Shown here: one piece after another, positions 10,890 through 22,859 of the stretch
Position numbering within the stretch: position 1 is the first letter of the stretch
Layout: each line of letters opens with the position of its first letter
Source of the DNA: Saururus chinensis
Lineage: Eukaryota; Streptophyta; Magnoliopsida; Piperales; Saururaceae
Direction of reading: 5' to 3'
NCBI GenBank assembly: GCA_035235625.1
Contig: CP141148.1
Location: 31,311,057 to 31,375,056, forward strand
Length of the DNA: 64,000 nucleotides
Notes under the pieces: generated by a model
The model's input: the letters and a program-made list of their open reading frames with translations, nothing else
The model's database searches: none
Told to the model about the DNA's origin: nothing
Position numbers and translations under genes: made by a program

Positions 10890-13800
10890 ATGGCAGAGTC
10901 AGTGAAGGAAGCAGAAGAGAAGAAGAAGAGAATCTATAGGAGAAGACTGGGTCTAGGAATAAATACTTTCCCCGCTAGACAACATCTATCAAAAGACCTT
11001 GTAGATTCACATCTGGGATGCAAGGCCATCTTGGTGGAGACTAGGTTCTACCTAGTATATGATTGTGAGCCCATCATCATCTCTAGGCTGCTCTTGGATG
11101 TTCTCATTGGTGAGTGTTGGGACGACTCACATGAGGTATTCAACATAGGGGGCAAAAGACTACCCCTTACTGTGGATGAAGTGGCAATGATCATGGGTTT
11201 GAGTGGAAAGGGGAACCTATGTAAATTAGAAAGTAACTAGGGAAAGGTTGCCCAAGGCAAGGAGCAATTCTACAAGAAGTTCTTCCAAGGGAAGCAACCG
11301 GAGAAGATAGGACTTGAAGAAATGTTGAAAGAAGTGGCTGCCAAAACACAAACTATTTCAGACGAGGACTTAGCACGGTTGGCTATCGTGTACATAGGTG
11401 TCCCCGTGTTATTCATACAAAGCAACAGAGTGGTATCCCCAACTCTATGTGATTACATAGATGACATGTCACTCGTGGGGAACTACAATTGGGCTGGCAC
11501 CGTACATGATATGTTGATGAGAGGCATATCAGAAGTGCACTGGAACATCATGAGCAGACAAGATGAGCATTCCGCCACAGCTGGAATTCTTGTTGAGGCT
11601 TCATTAGTGCTCTAGGTAACACTCGTATGATTCAAACCATGAGAAAGTCCATTGTCGTCTGTATATTGACACGATATGTTTACACACACATATATATCGC
11701 CGTATCACTCACACAATATCAAGTTGATCTTGTTATCGGGAATATGATCTATACCACACACATAGATCTATCATGTGTATGGGTACATGACTAACTATAA
11801 TATCCTATATAGGACATTACACGATGGTTAACTATTGTGTTATCAGTAACACAACTAAATTGACATACTTACGCTATTAACCATTTACACTACTGACCAT
11901 TTTCTTTTGTATTGTCCCCCAAGTATGGTTTTATGAGCATATGTCTATATGGGCTCCCAATGGTCCTCCATGTAGCCCGAGGTGCAAGAGGTGGCCCGGA
12001 TTTACCCAACTTTTGAGCAATATATAGAAAGCCGATAAACTTGAACTAGTCAATGAAAAGGCGTGGAAGAAGATTCTAGCTCATCACCTAATGAGGAAGT
12101 GGTATGAGGAGGTCTTCATGTAGCTAAAGCTAGACTCGCAAATTATTACGCAAATCACACCAATTACCGAAGAGGCACACTTAATGGATGGCCAAAGGGT
12201 GACCCTAAAGGTTAAGAAGGCGGGTATGCAGATTTTTTGGCCAATGAGACCCATCCACGCCCTCCACAGCGAGATGTTGGGGTATATACATTCCAGCCAA
12301 GACATCATTAAATCATTCGCCTTGCTAGTTGATGTCATGATAGGAATATGTGATGTTATTTTGGAGAAGGCTATTATCTATGGTGAGCGGGGATGGAACA
12401 CGGAGCGAGTTGAAGTTGCACTCCAGTGTGTTAAGAATGATCTGGAGGTGGCAACTAGCCTCATAGAACAGATGCAACCCCCTAAGGAACCAGAGACAAA
12501 ACAACTGCATGAACCCCCTCAACCAGAAGTCCGTCATGTATCAACCCCTCCTCCAAGAACCGAAGGATCGCCGTCGATTCATGTCAAGTCAAGAGCTTCA
12601 AAATCCAAAGAAGCTCGCCAACCATCTGCCCATGAAGATAAACCAGTACCTGCCCCTTAGTCGGTGGATGAGGGATTCATTTTGAGTAAGTATGACATTT
12701 TAATTTATCGTGTTTTGTATGGGGATATTCGTGTAATCGAGTACACAATAGCCTAAATAGTCGTACATTAAGAAAGACGATTTAGTTATGGTCGTGTCAT
12801 CGATCACACAATCATTGAGCCAGACATTTGTTAGGAAACCAATATGGTTGTGATCGTGTGATTGTTAGCACAATTAGTCCTTTTTTTGTTTTTCCATCAA
12901 TACGATATGGAGTTTCATCATGTAAGGTAAAAGACGATTGGTGTGCATATCATTTATTTAATAATGCAACTACTTACTTTTTAAATGCAAAGAAAAGATG
13001 ATTGGTGTACAGTCCGAAGTTGCAAAGGACTGTGATAACTAAATTTTAGCCTCTATTGTGTTATCACTTACATGATTGCATAACTGATGAAATTGAACAG
13101 TTATTTATCGATTTATCGATAACACAACATGTGCTCACATCATTGTTTTCTTAATACGCTAATTTTTGTCTATATGGTTGAAGTAGAACTAGCATGTTGG
13201 TTAATACACGGTTTGTAAATTCATTGTGTTATCGTTCATACAATATAATCACTTATCGTATGAAAGATGTCACGATCTGTCGACTATCTTGTCACGACTA
13301 ACACATTTGGTTTGTTGTAGGTCATAAACGTCTTCTTCCAACTTATTGATGAACGCAATTTGAGATATCCAGGCAGGAACCCCAACTATTTTTTTAGCAA
13401 GTTCACAATTCAGCACTATTTTAACATTGGCACGGCCGAAGGGCCGGATGAGGAGGGCAAACTCGCTGGCAAATTGTTGAGAGGCCTAAATGTTAACACG
13501 GAGAGCAGTTTCATTCTTATCTATGTCATGGGCCACTTTCTCTTGCATATTGTCTGTTGCAAGGAGAAGCGATTTAGATGGTACAATCCTCTAAAGGGTG
13601 GCCATAGTCACCACTTTGCAGCGGCAAACAATGTCAAGAAACATGTTGCAAATGGAATGGAGAAGGCCCTTAAGATAAAGGGTGCAAGGTAGTGGCCAAT
13701 GACTAAGATCAACAAATGCTTGTACTAGGAAACAAATGAAGATTGTGGTTTGTACCTCATGTACTACGTAACGAAGTTGGCAAGGGGCATCCTTCAGCCC

Positions 13801-13908
13801 AATTTTAGACAACTCGAGATAACAGGCTTGGTCAAGCCACAGATCTACGCTGCTAGTCTTTTGGCCCGAATTGACGAGGAATTTGATCTAAAGGCAGATG
13901 AATTGTAA
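10890..13908 (+). pseudogene. ULP1/SENP-like (peptidase C48) gene of a Kaonashi-type MULE, broken
   Basis: The 5' part (ATG at 10890) encodes 116 residues ending in GGKRLPLTVDEVAMIMGL, typical of the plant DUF1985/mobile-domain N-terminus of these proteins. The same frame continues past a TAG at 11238 to about 11614, where AG|GTAACA may be a donor. A second block (about 11915-12684) has VWFYEHMSIWAP and a Pro-rich tail, with TAGs at 12025, 12121 and 12658. The protease block starts after ttgtag at 13321 (VINVFFQLIDE) and runs to TAA at 13906-13908. The catalytic His is present in GHFLLHIVCC. The catalytic Asp position reads YNPL (Asn). The oxyanion Gln position is a TAG (13726), and the nucleophile Cys is present in EDCGLYLMYYV. 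Another TAG lies at 13690. In the family the enzyme cleaves SUMO-type modifiers. This copy cannot make a full active protein. Exon joins are approximate. Confidence 0.75.
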
Positions 13909-14043
13909 TTAGAAAATAGACTGTTTTCATGACACAATTAACTGACAAATTTGTTTTTTTACCCCCTATTTTGTAATTATCCACTCGAACATAAATACAT
14001 GTTGTTATCATGTTTGTTTTTACACGAAGTCGTGTTCAGCCAT

Positions 14044-15823
14044 TGTAACGACCCGACCCAAGCCGGGCCAAAAAATCACTAATAAAAATTTTTTCTTTCC
14101 TTGAACTAGGAATCATCGTCTATGTGCGAGAGGTACAACATTCATCTACGCATTACGGAGCTTCAAGGTTTCCCCGTATGTAGACTCAGGTTGTAACAGA
14201 CACATATACTCAACAAAGCTTCATAGTTCATCGTGTGTAAAATAAAATAAAATATATATTTATAATTAAATTGGATCGGGCCAACGTTGTCTTGCCGTTG
14301 GTTGCCTACGTACGTATTGGATATTATTCTAACACGATCGGATCCGAATGTAGTTCTGCCTAACGACTACTACATACAACAATCATTACAAAATCATATA
14401 CGTTAAATTACGTATATACTGATATTTATAAAAATTCGTCATATATTGGAGTCAAGCAGAAATTAATAAGCCAAAAATGTACATCTCGCTCTACCACCGA
14501 GCAGGATCAAAACCACACATACACGTCTCGCTCTACCACGGAGTTGAGACCGAAAACATATATTACATGTCTTGCTCTACCCTAGAGCGAGACCACACAC
14601 AACGTAGCATATCAGCGTACATCATGGCATATAAGCACACTTCACAACATATAAGCACACTTCGTGGCATATAAGCATAGCAAGTATATGGATTGTAGCT
14701 TAGCACATATCATAACTTAGCACATGTCCTTCTATAATTAAAATGGACGATCAGAAATGCTTACTTTCATCATAACTCGTAAGGTATCGGTATCTACGGA
14801 CAGAACCTCGTCTTGCTCCAGGTCTCTTTTTCTCGTTCCAGTGTTCGAAGATGATGGGCAAGGCCTCTCCTAGTCTTGGGATATTTCCTCCTCATACAAT
14901 CACCAAATCAAAAAATAGAACCCTCCATCGCGTAGAACACATTTGATTTAGTCAAGAACGACTCTTGAATCGACTAAATCGGAGTTAGGATGGCCAGAAA
15001 CAGAGAAAACGAAGTTGGTCAGTGCACAAAGATAACGGGTAGAACCTCTCCTTGTCTTGGGGTTCCTCCTTATGCAGACTCCAACTTGAAGAAATGACCC
15101 CTCCATCGCATAGAGCATGCTCGATTAAGTAGGAATCAGGTCTTCAACAGCCTTAATCGGCCTTAGAATGGTCAGAAACGGGGGAGGAGAAGCTCCCCAT
15201 CGAAAAATAGGAGAAATGGGGGTATTTATAACCCGCAAGCAGCGCCAAAACTGCGGCGGCGCCATTGGTTTCGGGCAGCGGCGGCCGCCATTACGAGCTC
15301 GGCTCATGCCTGCGCATTACGCAGGTTGCATCCGCATGCGAAACCGCGGGCTGCGTAGAACTGCGACACCTGCGAGAACTCGGGCGCAGGTCTCACCGCA
15401 CTGGCTCGAGCTGTGGCGTGTGCCAGTTGAGCGCCGCGCACTGGATCACCCATTTTCTTTTTCTTTTTATTTTCTTTTTATATTTAAAAAGTCAAATGCG
15501 CACAACTTTCTACCCCGTAATCGGATTCACGCGTTCTTGGTACCATTGGACTAGTATCGACGAGCCCTTCGATACTAACCCACTTAAAACAATAAACCCT
15601 GCTTTTTCTAAGTGGGTCCCGCCTATTTTTTGCAGTTCTCAAAGGTCGTAACTTTCAGTCCCGACCTCTGTTTCGCCCGTTCTTAGATTCGTTAGGCTTG
15701 TTATTTCGAGCTCTACTCAAATACGAAGGTTTCAATGATTAAAATCATCTATAATTTATTAGAAAAATTACTAATTACCTCTAACCCCCTTGGTTAGACG
15801 TAATCGAAAAGTGGAGTGTTACA
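14044..15823. mobile_element. Solo LTR, 1.78 kb, target duplication gccat
   Basis: It starts tgtaacgacccgacccaagc and ends gtggagtgttaca. The flanks are gccat on both sides (14039-14043, 15824-15828). It sits in the spacer between the two MULE genes, so it is younger than the MULE. It has a GC-rich segment near 15240-15440 and a repeated 'tctcgctctaccac' motif at about 14484 and 14526, with a variant near 14570. No internal domain was found. This is the cleanest LTR insertion in the window. Confidence 0.9.
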
Positions 15824-16196
15824 GCCATGTGGCATCTATTCGATCAAATGATATGTGCCAATGTTGTGTCACATAAAGTGCGAAAAGGAAGAAAACTTCA
15901 ACCAAACATATAATAGTTCTCACGATAGCCACTTAGGTTGTGTTATCACATACACGCCATTACTATGGTTGTTTGTTAGTAACAATACAATCGTAGCATT
16001 AATACTTGGAGACGCATGGCCGATGATGATGTCGTGTAATCAAACAAACGATATCAACCGATGTCGTTTATCCTAATTGACGACCAACTTTTTTTCGAAA
16101 CACTTGGTGGCCATCTTATTATCAATCTCATGATAGAGGCTGGTCACATAATAGTTTCAAACAGAAAACCAAATAACTTGTTGATTACCCAAATGT

Positions 16197-17500
16197 GACA
16201 GATCATTCAAGACATTGATATATCGTCATCTAGTGAATCATGCCCTTTATTGATAATCTCCCAAATGACCCATCTCCATGAATAACATGAGTGTGTCTAT
16301 GATCCGTCTCGGCGCCAGGTTATGGAAGTTATTGAAACTCCAAAAATTGAGTTGATTCTTCGGGAATTACTCTTTGGGAATTTGAGTGGAATACCGAAAA
16401 TTGTGCTAACTCTTAGAGAATTGATTCCTCGGGAATTTAATTGGAAACCCGAAATGTATCAAAGTCATGTCCCAGAGAATGCAGTACTGACATTTCATCA
16501 TATCGTATTATCGAATTCGCAATAGTCGCTTAGGTCATGTTATCATCCAAATGACGTCTTCTATGGATATCATGTTTATACACGACGGCGCATTTAGTCA
16601 TGTGTTTTAATGTATTATTCATATGCTTACGTGTTAGTAAGCATATGATCGTATCGTATATACTGTGAGACACCTTGTCATTGATGTTGTTGTGTATTCG
16701 ATCAATGTCATGTCCTAGTAAATGTGATTAGAAGAATACTTCGGCATATCGTCTTATCGATATGACAATAGTCACTTATGTCATGCTATTATATAAACGA
16801 CAAATAGTGTATCATATCATTTGTCCTACCAAATGATGCATTTTAATGCATGTTATTACGACGACGATTGGCACATTAGTTGTGTATCAAAATAGATGAC
16901 CTACATATAATTACTCCATTTGTTTGTTTGGATAAAAAATCAATAACTATTACTTCTATTTTTATTTACATAACCCTAGTTCATGACATCAAAAATACTA
17001 TTATTCACATAACATTTTCAAACAGAAAACCAAATAAAATAACATTCTAGACAACCACTTCGGAGGATGTTGATAATAGATACGGCGCAAATGCAACAGA
17101 TCATTTGAGACATTGATATATCGTTGTCTAGTGAGTCGTTCCGGCCATCGGATATATGTGATGACCATATCCAATAGAGGGACCATTCACCAGCCGACGC
17201 AAAAGCAATCTCCCGAATGATCCGTCTCTGCGAAGATCATCACTATGCGAGTGATCTCCCTGTAAACTCCTCAGATATACTACAATACAACTATGAATGG
17301 GAAAAGGTAACAAAAATATATCTGGTGAGGACCGATCAGATGCAATTGGACAAAACATTCGTGACATTGCAATAACGCCTGAATGTGTTCTTCCCACACC
17401 AGATGCAATTGAGGATCGTATCTGACGAGGGAAGATTCACCATCAGGCACAAAAGCAATCTCCAGAATAATCTGTCTCAGTGCCAAACATCAGTGGGCGA
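16197..17500. repeat. Three degenerate direct copies of an approximately 140-bp segment
   Basis: The phrase 'agacattgatatatcgt' occurs near 16208 and 17108 and 'gtgacattgcaataacg' near 17352. Each is followed about 80-130 bp later by 'aatctcccaaatgacccatc', 'aatctcccgaatgatccgtc' or 'aatctccagaataatctgtc'. 'Gttatggaagttattga' also occurs twice (16319 and 17563). The copies sit in the spacer between the ULP-like gene and the transposase. They show no protein similarity that I recognise. Confidence 0.6.
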
Positions 17501-17509
17501 GCATTCTGT

Positions 17510-17524
17510 AAACCCTAACCCTAA
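17510..17524. repeat. Short interstitial telomere-like motif (telo-box)
   Basis: The sequence aaaccctaaccctaa is two units of the plant telomere repeat. At this length it may be chance or a telo-box promoter element. No longer array exists around it. Confidence 0.5.
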
Positions 17525-17999
17525 TATATATAGGTAGGGTGAGAGGGTCACGAACCACCGAGTTATGGAAGTTATTGATACAGTGGACATTGTGATGATG
17601 CTTCGGGAATGATGCATTGGGAATTGGGTCATTATTAGCATGAAATTGTCATGTGTTCGAACACACGACATGATCAATATCATGTAATGAATGGAAATGC
17701 TTGTCAAAAGAATTTATCATCAGTTGTTCTTATCGTGTAATTAGTAACACATAACCCCTTTTGTACGTGTTTCTGATTACACAATACAAATATATAGTAT
17801 ACCCTCTATACAACATTTTGTGTTTTTGAAATATGTTAATTACATATTATGTGTTGTTGATAACACGATGCATATACAAAAATTTTAGCTGAAGAATAAA
17901 TGTGGAAAAGGTAACCCTCATTGATGCTATCCTTCCTTACATCGTTTGCGTACTTTATTATTCGACATCCTTCAGCTTGTCATTGGGACATCTGCCACA

Positions 18000-20900
18000 T
18001 TGGGAGGTCCCCCTTGTGCACTAGTACATCGTTTGCGGTTGTGGCCCAACTAACCGCATGTTCCACATTTTTGTGGGGCATTGATAGGCAGTTGTGACTA
18101 TCCGATTTTTTCAAGGACACCCCCACTGCTTCTGTGGGATAGGTGGGCTGAATGTAGTCATAACTCCATCCGGTGTCCACTGGTGCCTATCCTTTGTTAG
18201 GTGTAATGGCTCAAGATAGGTCTTCTATACAATTCAGTAGAGTATCATCTTTCACAATACTCAGACACATAGAAGTGTGTATTATCGATTGTTGTGATTG
18301 CATGCTTACATGGTAGCCCCATATGTTAAAACTATCCACATGCGCATATACGATCAACCAAGTTTACCACATCTTGTGAAGAAAATATTGTGAGTATAAG
18401 CGCATGATGAACGAATCCATTGTGTCATCAATTACATGACATAACATACGATCATTACATAAATCATATCGACTTACACGATAAATAAAAATAACATGTA
18501 CACACTAACATGATATGAACAACTAACTCATAAACGAATACACACTATGAAAGTTGCCATATGAATGAACTGTACCTAGTGATATAGCAAGTTAACTTGG
18601 AATTCATACATTAACACAGGCAATACAATCACATTCCTTGCTTCTTCTCGCCTATTTTTGATGGGTTTGCTGGTAAATGTGGTTAACTCTTCTATCATAA
18701 TTTGTTCATCTGTCCGACGTTTTTCAAATAATGTCGCCATGTGCTCAATTAACCGAGTTATAGGCATCAATCTAGCTTTTTTGAACATTGCATTTGCACT
18801 TTCAAACCTATTTCAGTTGAAGGTCTCATATCTTTTCCCTGAAAATGAGACATTAGCCCAGTGCTCTAAACCTATCTTATTTAGCCAAGCATATGCTTCC
18901 GGATTATGTTCTTTAATGTTGTTCATTGTTTCATCATACACATTTTGTCTTAAAGTTTTGGCTACAACATGGAGCTAGTTCTTTAGGTAGTTGTCCTTGA
19001 ATCTGTCCAATATATTTGCTGCCATGTGACAGATGCAATACAATGGTGTGTAAATGGGAAAAACCGCTTCACGGCATTTGCCAATTGCTTCTGTCTATCA
19101 TAAACGATTGTATCCAACTTAGCTAGAGGATCAGAGAATAGATGATTTCTAAACAACTCAAGAAACGAGCACCATGTTTTCTCACACTCGTTCTCAACCA
19201 CGACAAATGCAACGCATGATGTATTATTGTTCCCATCCAGTGCAATTGCTATCAATAGCTATCCAAGATACTTTCCTTTCAAGAAAGTTGCATCTACCGT
19301 TAGCAACGGCCTCAGTGTTGTTCTAAAAGCTCTTACAACGAGGCCAAATATCCAAAATATTCTTTTGAAATCATACTCATCTATAGGTCCAGGAATATCA
19401 TATGATCTCACTAGAACAACTACACTTCTCGGATTTATATATTCTATCTACCTTCCGTAAGTAGGAAGTATGCAGTAGTATTCATCTGGGTCCCCATCTA
19501 TTAAATCAGTTAGTGCTTTACCTGCACAACCAAATACAATATAGTAAAGGTTATACGACAGTAGCTTTCATCGTGTTCCCGAGCACACAACATTGTTTGT
19601 ATTTGTGTGATCGGAATCAATGCATGATAACCGATCGTGTTCATGTTAACACTATATTTACATATGTCGTGTGAGCGCAAAATGAGACTATAGTATAAGC
19701 ATGTACACGATAACATGCTAGACTAACATATCGCGACACTAAATCAACACTTCAATTATTCTCATGCATTACTTGCGCGCTACCATTTCTTATAGTTTGC
19801 AGTTATGCACCAATGCTTCAAATATAACTTGTTATGCTCCTAGGTGTAATGTCTAATCCAAATGTGCTATTCTAGGGGATGGTCAGTTGACTCCTTTGGG
19901 TTCCACATGAATGATTGGGCACTAAGCATGTGATAGTCACAAGATCTCCTATATTTGAAGCCCCTATGTACCAGTTACAAGAATGATTAGAGCACTTTGC
20001 GGCATACATTTTCTGGTTTTCATCTACAACATGGTATGTGAAATTCGCCTTTATTGCTAAGTTGATCAAGACCCTCTTGAAATGCAACAAGCTTAAAAAT
20101 GTGCACCCAATTCGAGAAGCTTCAGGCAATCCTTAGCTTACAAGCTGCCCGTCATTAGCTAGCCATCACCAATATTCAGTTCCAACATGTTTAAATCATC
20201 GACTGTATCCCAATCTGCCTCCGCCTCAACGTCGACGTTACTAGGAACCTCATTGTTTCTAAATTCTTTGTGGTCAAACATACTTTCCATGTCAACTATA
20301 TCATTATTGTAGCACTGATCCTCACCTGAAATATTTTCAACTTCTTCGCCTTCTTCACTGTCGTAATTATAAGGGCTGTATAGAGGTTCGTAGTTATCAA
20401 ATGAAGTCATTGTCCCACCATCGTTGGCGACAATTCCTTTGATCTATTCTAATTGACTTCTATTTCAGGTTTTGTACTCATTGGATTGGTGAAAGAAGAT
20501 TAACATGGATTTGTTGAGGGCAAGCTTCCTGGTTCTCTCAATCTACATTACACATTATTGTGTTAAAAAAATGTGACATCAGTCGACATCGTGTATGCAG
20601 TTAACACGCTTACAATTCAAAATGGGTTATCGAAACCATGACATGAATGCATGTCGTGTTATTATATATACACTGCATCTCATAATTGATATATCGTATA
20701 TGTATGTTGTATAATTACTAATGCGATATATTATATGTCGTGTTTATTTCTTCACACGATATGATTTTAACTTAACACAATATGGTCGATATTGTGATCT
20801 CGAGTATACGAAAGAGTCCAATTGCGTATAATCTAAAGATTCATTGTTACCTGACAGTTTCAAATATGAACTGTGATTCATTGAATCCGGTATGATACCC

Positions 20901-21355
20901 TACATTAGAACTGGTCTGAGCCATTACAACCAGTAATTTAGCTCTATTAACTATCAGGTTCCTTTCTACGGATGGTGATGGTAATTTATCACCATTGTCG
21001 AGCTCTTTCATCTTAGCATATAATGATAACACCTCCTTATTCGCTTTCTTTTGAATGGAGAACACTGATTGGAAGTCCTCATCGTCTTGTAATTCATATA
21101 TCATGGATGATTGGGATGATTGAATTAAATACTTCAAATTGATATTACCATTGATGGAAAGTTGTGCATTGACTTACACCAGAGTAGCTCGCCGAAGCTC
21201 ACCGACGAATGAATGTTCATCAACTGTGCCATTTCACCAATATACACGTCATCATTTCCTACCTCTCCATTATAATTAATGCAAATACCAATCCTATCCA
21301 TGATCGGTGTAAAAGAAGGATTGATTCTGTGAAATGCAGCCTTTGGAGCACTCAC
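18000..21355 (-). pseudogene. MURA-like Mutator transposase, broken
   Basis: Read from 21355 down, the N-terminal part (21355-20847) has MDRIGICINYNGEVG and YELQDDEDFQSV, like the PB1-type start of plant MULE transposases. An acidic linker follows (20410-20159). The MuDR DNA-binding region is at 20129-19872 (LAIKANFTYHVV, KCSNHSCNWYIGAS). The DDE core carries LLTVDATFLKGKYLG just before 19261 and LLIAIALDGNNNTSC after it, and later IVYDRQKQLANAVKRFFP. NPEAYAWLNKIGLEHWA and FKKARLMPITRLIEHM follow near 18.7-18.9 kb. A CCHC zinc knuckle (KCGTCG-LGHNRKRC) ends it near 18020-18080. The frame is closed by TAG at 19261-19259, TGA at 18815-18813 and TAG inside the knuckle at 18052-18050. The family protein cuts and moves the element. 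This copy is inactive. Intron positions were not resolved. Confidence 0.8.
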
Positions 21356-21689
21356 ATAGCATCTGCAGTGACATAAAATGTTTTTTTCTTATTCATTGAT
21401 GCTCGCCAGGGAGTCACCGCTGTCACCTCCCATTGGAGACTTTCGTTCCCTGCTGATGACTCCTAGCACACCGGAATGGCACAACATTATTCCAGTGTTC
21501 ATTTATTACTCTTTAATTTAAAATATATGATATAGTGGATACCTAAGGGCAATTTTGTCCATAAAGAGGTCATATGGCATTTCCGTTTAAAATCCAGGGA
21601 ATATGAAATTTTTTATTCTTCTGCCAGGCAATATGGAAAAAACTCAAAATTATAACTATTCTAGCTTTGATTCCCTTGCTCCTCCTACT

Positions 21690-21880
21690 TATGAAGTACT
21701 CTCTCTTGTCTCATAATAAGTGTCTAAATTATAAAATCAAAATGAAGTAATTTTTTTTTGTTTTCTAATCTAGTACATTTATTACCAGAGGGAGGGAAAT
21801 GGGACAACGTGTATATTAGAAGTTTTACTTAATGTGAACTTTTGCGAAATGAGACACTAAATAAAGCACATAAGGGGTAC
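21690..21880. mobile_element. Stowaway-like MITE relic
   Basis: The left part 'tactctctcttgtctcataa' matches the usual 'ctccctctgtcccataa' end of Stowaway/mariner MITEs. An inverted counterpart is present as 'gagacactaaataaa' near 21859 and 'gagggagggaaatgggacaa' near 21788. The ends are not clean. Confidence 0.5.
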
Positions 21881-22089
21881 AGTTTTAAAAGTAAAATTTA
21901 CTTTCATGTATACAAAGCTTTCACACCAAATACTAGAGTACAATGTCTAAGGAAAGAAACTACTTAGAAACAAGATAATGTTATTGAATATCTTATCCTC
22001 AAGTTGACAACCTTGGCGTCAAAACCCCTATTAGCTTTATTACCCCTTATTTCTTCTTGGTTTTTCCATAGTGTGGATCCCACATCATT

Positions 22090-22640
22090 GTTTTAAAAAC
22101 CAGCCTGGCCTGATCAAATTAGGTCTAATCAGTCGAGGTTCTAAGCTGGTCTTTCTGCTTACCTTATCCTAAGGTTACATCTTTGGTTAGGTTGAGTCGG
22201 GTTTTATAGGATTTGACGCGACTTAAAATGGGAATTGAATTTCTTAAACTTAATTTTACTTGAGATAAGAACAGAATTTTTTGGACCTAACCCGGCCTAG
22301 GCCTAATATAAGAATCAAAGAACCTAAAAATTAAAATAAGAACCAAGATTTTATTTTGAGTCAGGTAAGTTTTAATAATTCAAACCAAATTGATACTATA
22401 TTGGGTAGTTTTATGTATAAAAAATTATACTATATGGGTTAAATAATATTTTATAGACATATCAAGAACTCAAGTCCCAGACCCAATCCAACCCAAAAAT
22501 TACCCAAACATTTTTTTTAACCCAACCCGACCCAAGATAGGACCCAGAAGTCCAATCAACCTATTCTATCTTAAGATCGGGTTGGGTGTGGGTTTTGAAC
22601 CCTACCTTCTCCCATCTGAACCGGGTCAGAACAGGGCGAA
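22090..22640. repeat. Repeat rich in gggttgggt/acccaaccc words
   Basis: It contains 'ggttgagtcgggttttatag' near 22190, 'cccaacccgacccaaga' near 22520 and 'gatcgggttgggtgtgg' near 22575. Related text occurs at 48020-48410 and 62340-62450. This looks like a dispersed non-coding plant element, with inverted ends suggested but not resolved. No gene is visible between 21400 and 22800. Confidence 0.45.
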
Positions 22641-22859
22641 CCGGAAAACCCGAACCATGACACCAATCAAGTCGGTGAATGTGAACAACCAAGCAATAAA
22701 TCCCGGCCAAAAGGGCTTTTTCTAGCCTAAAGAAGTAATAAATCAACGGCAACAATTAGATCAATATGAACTGACGGCTATTATCGCTCTTGACATCCAG
22801 CAAAGCGGCTGAGTCTGCATTTGACCGTTGAGTTGTTGACATCCGACCTCCCTGCCTCC

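Larger units (their letters stand above)
10631..21400. mobile_element. Decayed Mutator-like element with ULP gene and MURA-like transposase
   Basis: Two facing genes define the block: a forward ULP/C48 protease-like gene (10890-13908) and a reverse MURA-like transposase (18000-21355). This resembles published 'Kaonashi' MULEs, which carry ULP-like genes. Solo LTRs lie at its left edge (7380-10630) and in the middle (14044-15823), and both have target duplications made of block sequence. Short cgtgt...acacg palindromes occur throughout the non-coding parts on both sides of the internal LTR, which supports a single unit. The terminal inverted repeats and the 9-bp target duplication expected for a MULE were not located, so both limits are approximate. 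That both genes belong to one element is an inference. Confidence 0.6.

Noticed and set aside
15125-15651. Two overlapping 128-codon forward frames and a reverse one
   Set aside because: They are in the GC-rich part of the solo LTR at 14044-15823. The overlap of three frames is explained by low AT content.
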